Of a DNA stretch of 18,016 bases, positions 14,443 to 18,016 are shown one piece after another. The notes beneath the pieces are model-generated. The model ran no database searches. It was not told the origin of the DNA and saw only the letters and a program-made list of their open reading frames with translations. Source of the stretch: Dehalococcoidia bacterium (GTDB taxonomy: Bacteria > Chloroflexota > Dehalococcoidia > SM23-28-2 > RBG-16-64-32); contig JAUYGU010000168.1 in the NCBI GenBank assembly GCA_030690405.1, positions 1 through 18,016 of the forward strand, in the 5' to 3' direction. The position numbers and the translations under genes are program-made. Numbering within the stretch: position 1 is the first letter of the stretch; every line of letters begins with the position of its first letter.

Positions 14443-14964
14443 ATGCCCATTCGCGTCCGCGACTTCATGTCGCTCGTCCTGGAGCGCACGACAGAGCTGC
14501 TGCCGGCGGAGCTGCGCGGCTTCACCGCCCGCGTCCGCTTCGTCTGGCTTCAACTCCACTACTGGACGCCGAAGGTCCACTTTGAGGTCTGGTTGACGCG
14601 AAAGACGGAGCGCATCGAGATCGGGCTGCACTTTGAGGGGGAGCGGGAGTTCTCCTACCGCTGGGCGGAGGTGATGGCGGCCCGCATGCCGGAGGTGATG
14701 GCCCGCCTGGGCCCGCAGGTGGAGCTTGAGGAGTGGACGTCTTCCTGGACGCGCATTCACCAGACGCTCCCCTACGACCCGCTGAGCGAGCCGCTGGCGG
14801 AGGAGGTCGCGCGCCGCCTCGCCGAGATGATATCCGTCCTGCAGCCGATCGTGCAGGAGGAGCGGGAGAAGGTGCCGCCGGAACTGGAGGCGCTGGCGCC
14901 GGTCAAGAGGACGGGCGGCGGCCGTTTCCACCGCCGCGGCAGCCGGCGCGGCCCGCCGCTCTAG
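14443..14964 (+). CDS. hypothetical protein
   Basis: I do not recognise this 173-residue protein. It has no signal peptide or membrane segment. The N-terminal half alternates short helices and strands rich in aromatics (RVRFVWLQLHYWTPKVHFEVWLTRK, about 30-54). Then come FSYRWAEVMAARMPEVMARLGPQVELEEWTSSWTRIH (about 70-106) and a long helix (AEEVARRLAEMISVLQPIVQEEREKVPPELEAL, about 119-151). The last 20 residues are strongly basic and Gly/Arg-rich (RFHRRGSRRG), which could contact nucleic acid. The ordered amphipathic pattern and consistent length support a real gene. It is divergent from lemA and convergent with the ROK kinase. Confidence 0.72.
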   Translation: MPIRVRDFMSLVLERTTELLPAELRGFTARVRFVWLQLHYWTPKVHFEVWLTRKTERIEIGLHFEGEREFSYRWAEVMAARMPEVMARLGPQVELEEWTSSWTRIHQTLPYDPLSEPLAEEVARRLAEMISVLQPIVQEEREKVPPELEALAPVKRTGGGRFHRRGSRRGPPL

Positions 14965-15021
14965 GGGCAGCCCGCCGCGTTCCAAGCGTGCTGACGTCCC
15001 GGTTCAGCACGATGGTTCTTC

Positions 15022-15099
15022 CCGCTCATCCTGAGGTATCGAAGGAATGAGCGGAGCAGGACGCGCCATAGCCGTCAACGGTTCATGCTTCGATACCTC
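15022..15099. repeat. intergenic palindromic repeat between convergent genes
   Basis: CCGCTCAT (15022-15029) pairs with ATGAGCGG (15047-15054), extended by CC/GG with one bulged base. Inside it, GAGGTATCGAAG (15033-15044) is perfectly inverted at CTTCGATACCTC (15088-15099). The CTCATCCTGAG...TCGAAGG...ATGAGCGG wording resembles dispersed intergenic repeats seen in several bacterial genomes. Placed between two converging genes, it may also end transcription from both sides. The rest of this 173-base gap shows no gene. Confidence 0.6.
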
Positions 15100-15137
15100 T
15101 GCACGAGCGGTGAACAGCGCCGCTTTCGCCACACGCG

Positions 15138-16118
15138 CTAGAGGCAGCCCCCCGCCTCCCGCAGGCGGGCGATCATCCCCATCGCGCCGCTGAACTCCCC
15201 CAGCTCGCTCACGGTCAGCCGTACGCCCTTGAGCGGCTGGTTCATCGCCAGCGACTCCATCGTCACCTGGGCCTGATCCATCAGGAGGTCGCCGGCCTGG
15301 GCGCAGCCGCCGCCGACGATGATCGCCTCCGGATCGAAGATGTTGACGTAGCCGGCGAGGGCGACGCCGAGGTAGTGCCCCGCCTCCCGGAACGCCTCTC
15401 GGGAGGCGGCGTCCCCCATGTCGGCGGCGCGCTTCATCATCTCCGCCGTCACCGGCCCCTCCTGCCCGCGCAGGCGGGCCAGCACCGGCGAGTCGCCGCT
15501 CTCCGCCAGCCGCTCGCCCCTGCGCGCGATCGCCGTGCCGGAGGCGAGCGCCTCCAGGCAGCCGCGGGCGCCGCAGCCGCAGGGCGGTCCGTCGATATCG
15601 ATGATCATGTGGCCCAGCTCGCCGGCGGCGCCGCTCTTGCCGCGGTACAGCTCGCCGTGGATGATGATGCCGCCGCCGAGGCCGGTGCTCACGGTGATGT
15701 ACAGCATGTGGCGGGTGCCGCGCCCGGCCCCGAAGCGGTGTTCGCCCAGCGCCGCCGCCGAGGCGTCGTTCTCCAGGATCGCCGGCACGCCCACGCGCTC
15801 CGCCATCAGTCGCGCCAGCGGCACGTCCTGCCAGCCCGGGAGCTGCGGCGCGTTGGGCACGACGCCCCGCTCCACGTCCACCGCCCCCGGCGAGGCGAGC
15901 CCCAGCCCGGCGAGCTGCTCCCGCTCAACGCCAGCCCTCCCCAGGGCCGCGTCCAGGCTCTCGACCATCCGGCCGAGTACCGCCTCCAGCCCATCAGCCG
16001 CTCCCGACAGGCGTATATCGTCGCCCAGCACACGGCCGGAGCCGTCAGCGACGACGGCGCGGACTTTCGTCCCGCCGAGGTCGACGGCGGCGTAGAGGGA
16101 TGCGGAGCGCGCCGTCAC
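15138..16118 (-). CDS. ROK-family sugar kinase (glucokinase-like)
   Basis: This 326-residue ROK protein probably phosphorylates glucose or a related hexose with ATP in the cytoplasm. It has the ATP phosphate loop AAVDLGGTKVRA (10-21) and the catalytic aspartate in ENDASAAALGEH (D118). STGLGGGI (144-151), GELGH (166-170) and the ROK zinc motif CGCGARGCLE (C180, C182, C187 with H170) follow, then IVGGG in the C-terminal half. There is no N-terminal helix-turn-helix domain, so it is an enzyme rather than a ROK repressor. The start is a GTG at 16118. GGAGG lies about 13 bases ahead, a long spacing. The true substrate (glucose, mannose, N-acetylglucosamine) cannot be told from sequence alone. Confidence 0.93.
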   Translation of the reverse strand: MTARSASLYAAVDLGGTKVRAVVADGSGRVLGDDIRLSGAADGLEAVLGRMVESLDAALGRAGVEREQLAGLGLASPGAVDVERGVVPNAPQLPGWQDVPLARLMAERVGVPAILENDASAAALGEHRFGAGRGTRHMLYITVSTGLGGGIIIHGELYRGKSGAAGELGHMIIDIDGPPCGCGARGCLEALASGTAIARRGERLAESGDSPVLARLRGQEGPVTAEMMKRAADMGDAASREAFREAGHYLGVALAGYVNIFDPEAIIVGGGCAQAGDLLMDQAQVTMESLAMNQPLKGVRLTVSELGEFSGAMGMIARLREAGGCL

Positions 16119-16150
16119 GTTATGTCACGCCCCTCCTGCGCCCGGGGCAT

Positions 16151-16183
16151 GAGAAAAGCCCGCCCCGGCTGGCCGGAGCGGGC
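16151..16183 (-). terminator. intrinsic terminator after the small hypothetical gene
   Basis: On the minus strand a 26-base hairpin (16158-16183) has 6 bp GCCCGC/GCGGGC, one mismatch, then CCGG/CCGG closing a 4-base loop. TTTTCTC follows (16151-16157). It lies 20 bases past the stop at 16204 and ahead of the ROK kinase, which has no visible promoter of its own and may depend on partial readthrough. Confidence 0.75.
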
Positions 16184-16203
16184 CGTTCGAGACTTCGAAG
16201 CCG

Positions 16204-16647
16204 CTACTCCTGCGAGGGCCACAGGGAGTGGTACCCCTCTCCCGAAAGCGCCTGCTGCAACGACGTTCGCTCCAGCCGCCGCAGCTCCGCCATCGCCTCG
16301 TCCATCATGCGAGCCACCTCCGGCCGCTCGGACGCCTTCACCCGGTCACGGATGCGCTGTCCCAGGCCGCACGACTCCAGGAACTCCAGGGAGTGCGGCC
16401 AGACGAAGAAGCTGAACCGCTCCGGCACCGCGAAGGCCGGCCGCTGGCGGCCCAGCCAGTGGAACCGCTCCTCCACGGAGGAGACCGGCTCCACGACCTT
16501 GGCGAGAGGGCCCACGTCCTCCGTCTCGCGGCTATCGACGATCAGCCGCTCGGGGAATGTGCGGAAGCCGATGGTGAACACGTCGCACTCGTCCACCACC
16601 TTGCCAACCTCGTCGAGGTCAATCAGGAGGCCGTTCTCAGTGAACAC
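16204..16647 (-). CDS. hypothetical protein downstream of groEL
   Basis: A 147-residue protein I do not recognise. It is soluble, with no signal or membrane segment. The start is a tightly patterned alpha/beta unit (FTENGLLIDLDEVGKVVDE then CDVFTIGFRTFPERLIVDSRE). Next comes a W/F-rich middle (EERFHWLGRQRPAFAVPERFSFFVWPHS) and a helical C-terminal half with charged repeats (RPEVARMMDEAMAELRRLER). I chose the GTG at 16647, preceded by AAAGGA four bases away. A longer TTG start at 16683 has a weaker site. It lies 76 bases after groEL in the same direction and ends in a good terminator, so it could be read together with groEL. Confidence 0.75.
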   Translation of the reverse strand: MFTENGLLIDLDEVGKVVDECDVFTIGFRTFPERLIVDSRETEDVGPLAKVVEPVSSVEERFHWLGRQRPAFAVPERFSFFVWPHSLEFLESCGLGQRIRDRVKASERPEVARMMDEAMAELRRLERTSLQQALSGEGYHSLWPSQE

Positions 16648-16723
16648 AGCGTCCTTTCGGGCGGCACACGCCCTACAAGACAACCTTAGCAGGGTTGCGG
16701 CGCGTTGCCCATACCGGGGGAGC

Positions 16724-18016
16724 CTAGTACATCTCCGCCGGCGAGGGCATGGCTGCCTGCCTCTTCTCCGGGATGTCCGCGATCAGGCAGTTGGTGGTTA
16801 GCACCATAGAGGCGATGCTGACGGCGTTCTCCAGAGCGGAGCGGGTCACCTTCGTCGGGTCGACGATGCCGCGCTCCACCATGTCGCCGAACTCGTCCTT
16901 GGCGGCGTCGTAGCCCTGGCCCTTCTTCAGCCCCTTCACCTTCTGCACGATGACAGAGCCGTCCTGGCCGGCGTTGATGGCGATCCGCCGCAGCGGCTCC
17001 TCCAGGGCGCGGCGCAGGATGTTCAGGCCGGTGGCCTCGTCGCCTTCCAGCTTCACCTTCTCCAGGCTCGCCAGCGCGTTCAGGTAGGACACACCGCCGC
17101 CCGCCACCAGCCCCTCCTCCACCGCCGCGCGCGTCGCCTGCACGGCGTCCTCCACGCGGTGCTTCCGCTCCTTCAGCTCCGTCTCCGTGGCCGCGCCGAC
17201 CTTGACGACCGCCACGCTGCCGGACAGCTTGCCCAGCCGTTCCTGCAGCTTCTCGCGGTCCCAGTCGGACGTCGTCTCTTCGATCGCCGCCTTGATCTGG
17301 CGGACGCGCGCCTGGATGGCGTCCGCGGTGCCGCCGCCCTCGATGATGGTGGTCTCCTCTTTCCCGACGACGACCTTGCGGGCGCGGCCCAGGTCTTCGA
17401 TCTGGACGGCGTCCAGCTTGCGGCCCACCTCTTCACTGATCAGCTGGGCGCCGCTAATGGTGGCGAGGTCGGCCAGGTTGTCCTTGCGCCGGTCGCCGAA
17501 GCCGGGCGCCTTGACCGCGCACACGTTGAGCGCGCCGCGCAGCCTGTTCACCGCCAGCGTGGCCAGCGCCTCGCCCTCGCAGTCCTCACAGATCACGAGC
17601 AGGTCTTTCTTCCCGGTCTGGAGCACCCGCTCAAGCACGGGCAGGATGTCGTTCACGGCGGAGAGCTTCTTGTCCGTGATGAGGACGTACGGGCCTTCGA
17701 TCTCGCACTCCATGCGCTCGGCGTTGGTGACGAAGTAGGGGGAGATGTAACCGCGGTCGAAGTTCATCCCTTCGACGTACTCGACCTCGGTGACCACACC
17801 CTTGGACTCCTCCACGGTGATGACGCCGTCCTTGCCGACCTTCTCCATCACCTCGCCGATGAGCTCGCCGATCTCCTGGTCGTTGTTGGCGGAGATGGCG
17901 GCGATCTGGGCCATCTGCTGGCGGGTGGTGACGGGCGTGGCGTTCGCCTTGATCGCCTCTACCACGGCCCCGGCGGCCCTTTCGATTCCGCGCTTGAGGG
18001 CCATCGGGTTGGCGCC
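16724..18016 (-). CDS. groEL: chaperonin GroEL, N-terminus beyond window
   Basis: The 60-kDa chaperonin subunit folds proteins in an ATP-driven double ring with GroES. The visible 430 residues run from [11 protein letters not shown] (E. coli residue about 110) to the C-terminus. They include [61 protein letters not shown] and [20 protein letters not shown] segments. [12 protein letters not shown] and the ATPase aspartate region [15 protein letters not shown] are also present. The protein ends [14 protein letters not shown], without the flexible GGM-repeat tail typical of GroEL. The first ATG in the window (18002-18004) is internal, and the gene continues to the right. Its promoter and any groES lie outside. 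Confidence 0.96.
   Translation of the reverse strand, partial: GANPMALKRGIERAAGAVVEAIKANATPVTTRQQMAQIAAISANNDQEIGELIGEVMEKVGKDGVITVEESKGVVTEVEYVEGMNFDRGYISPYFVTNAERMECEIEGPYVLITDKKLSAVNDILPVLERVLQTGKKDLLVICEDCEGEALATLAVNRLRGALNVCAVKAPGFGDRRKDNLADLATISGAQLISEEVGRKLDAVQIEDLGRARKVVVGKEETTIIEGGGTADAIQARVRQIKAAIEETTSDWDREKLQERLGKLSGSVAVVKVGAATETELKERKHRVEDAVQATRAAVEEGLVAGGGVSYLNALASLEKVKLEGDEATGLNILRRALEEPLRRIAINAGQDGSVIVQKVKGLKKGQGYDAAKDEFGDMVERGIVDPTKVTRSALENAVSIASMVLTTNCLIADIPEKRQAAMPSPAEMY

Noticed and set aside
15048..15140. Small ORF starting in the intergenic repeat
   Set aside because: No ribosome site, composition typical of the palindromic repeat, and it runs into the ROK kinase 3' end.
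16648..16683. TTG start extending the hypothetical protein by 12 residues
   Set aside because: The GTG at 16647 has a better placed AAAGGA, and the extension (Cys/Arg/Ala-rich) does not continue the protein's pattern.
16681..16697. CAACC/GGTTG hairpin as a groEL terminator
   Set aside because: The stem is only 5 bp with a 7-base loop and a poor T-tract (TCTTGT). It is not convincing.
1..18016. CRISPR arrays, tRNA genes, insertion sequences, phage genes
   Set aside because: No spaced direct repeats, cloverleaf-like sequences, transposases or phage proteins were seen on either strand.

Overview
The window is high-GC bacterial DNA with closely packed genes and frequent GTG/TTG starts. Every gene except selD and one hypothetical protein lies on the minus strand. 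An F420-type luciferase-like oxidoreductase, an M48 protease pair with LemA, a class A-like serine hydrolase lipoprotein and a selenocysteine-type SelD fit an uncultured Chloroflexota-like or actinobacterium-like organism. No rRNA or other taxonomic marker is present, so the lineage is only an inference. I see no phage, IS, CRISPR or tRNA genes, and no gene-free stretch longer than about 210 bases.

Region 1 (1-5533, minus) is an arginine operon, argC-argJ-argB-argD-argG, with argG running off the left edge. A TTGACA-17-TATCCT promoter lies at 5505-5533, just behind the upstream MFS gene. The roughly 165-nt leader looks like a complete ribosome-mediated attenuator. It has an almost leaderless 28-residue peptide with an Arg-Pro run using CGA codons, a 9-bp terminator hairpin before argC, and an alternative antiterminator helix of 14 bp (with a 2-nt bulge) that excludes the terminator. 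Between argJ and argB sit a 16-bp inverted repeat and a 10-codon upstream ORF in frame with argB and carrying the strong Shine-Dalgarno.

Region 2 (5542-7967, minus) is an LLM-class oxidoreductase followed by a DHA2-type MFS exporter, with its own strong promoter. Region 3 (7981-9713, minus) is a lipoprotein serine hydrolase closely followed by an endonuclease III-type DNA glycosylase.

Region 4 (9766-10883, plus) is selD. Its true start is a GTG at 9837. Codon 17, the catalytic position (Cys17 in E. coli SelD), is an in-frame TGA, followed by a hairpin with a GUC loop that fits a bacterial SECIS. The gene is a selenoprotein, and conventional gene calling would cut off its first 64 codons.

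Region 5 (10891-14393, minus) is a translationally coupled set: lemA, an M48/HtpX-like protein with a C-terminal SH3-like tail and a degenerate zinc motif (HELAQ), an intact M48/HtpX-like protease (HELSH), and a GNAT acetyltransferase. The last two junctions are 4-nt GTGA overlaps.

Region 6 (14428-18016) holds a plus-strand hypothetical gene, a hairpin-rich intergenic repeat, a minus-strand ROK-family sugar kinase, a small hypothetical gene with an intrinsic terminator, and the 3' part of groEL, which runs off the right edge and lacks the usual GGM tail.

The two observations most worth following are the arginine leader attenuator and the selenocysteine SelD with its SECIS.
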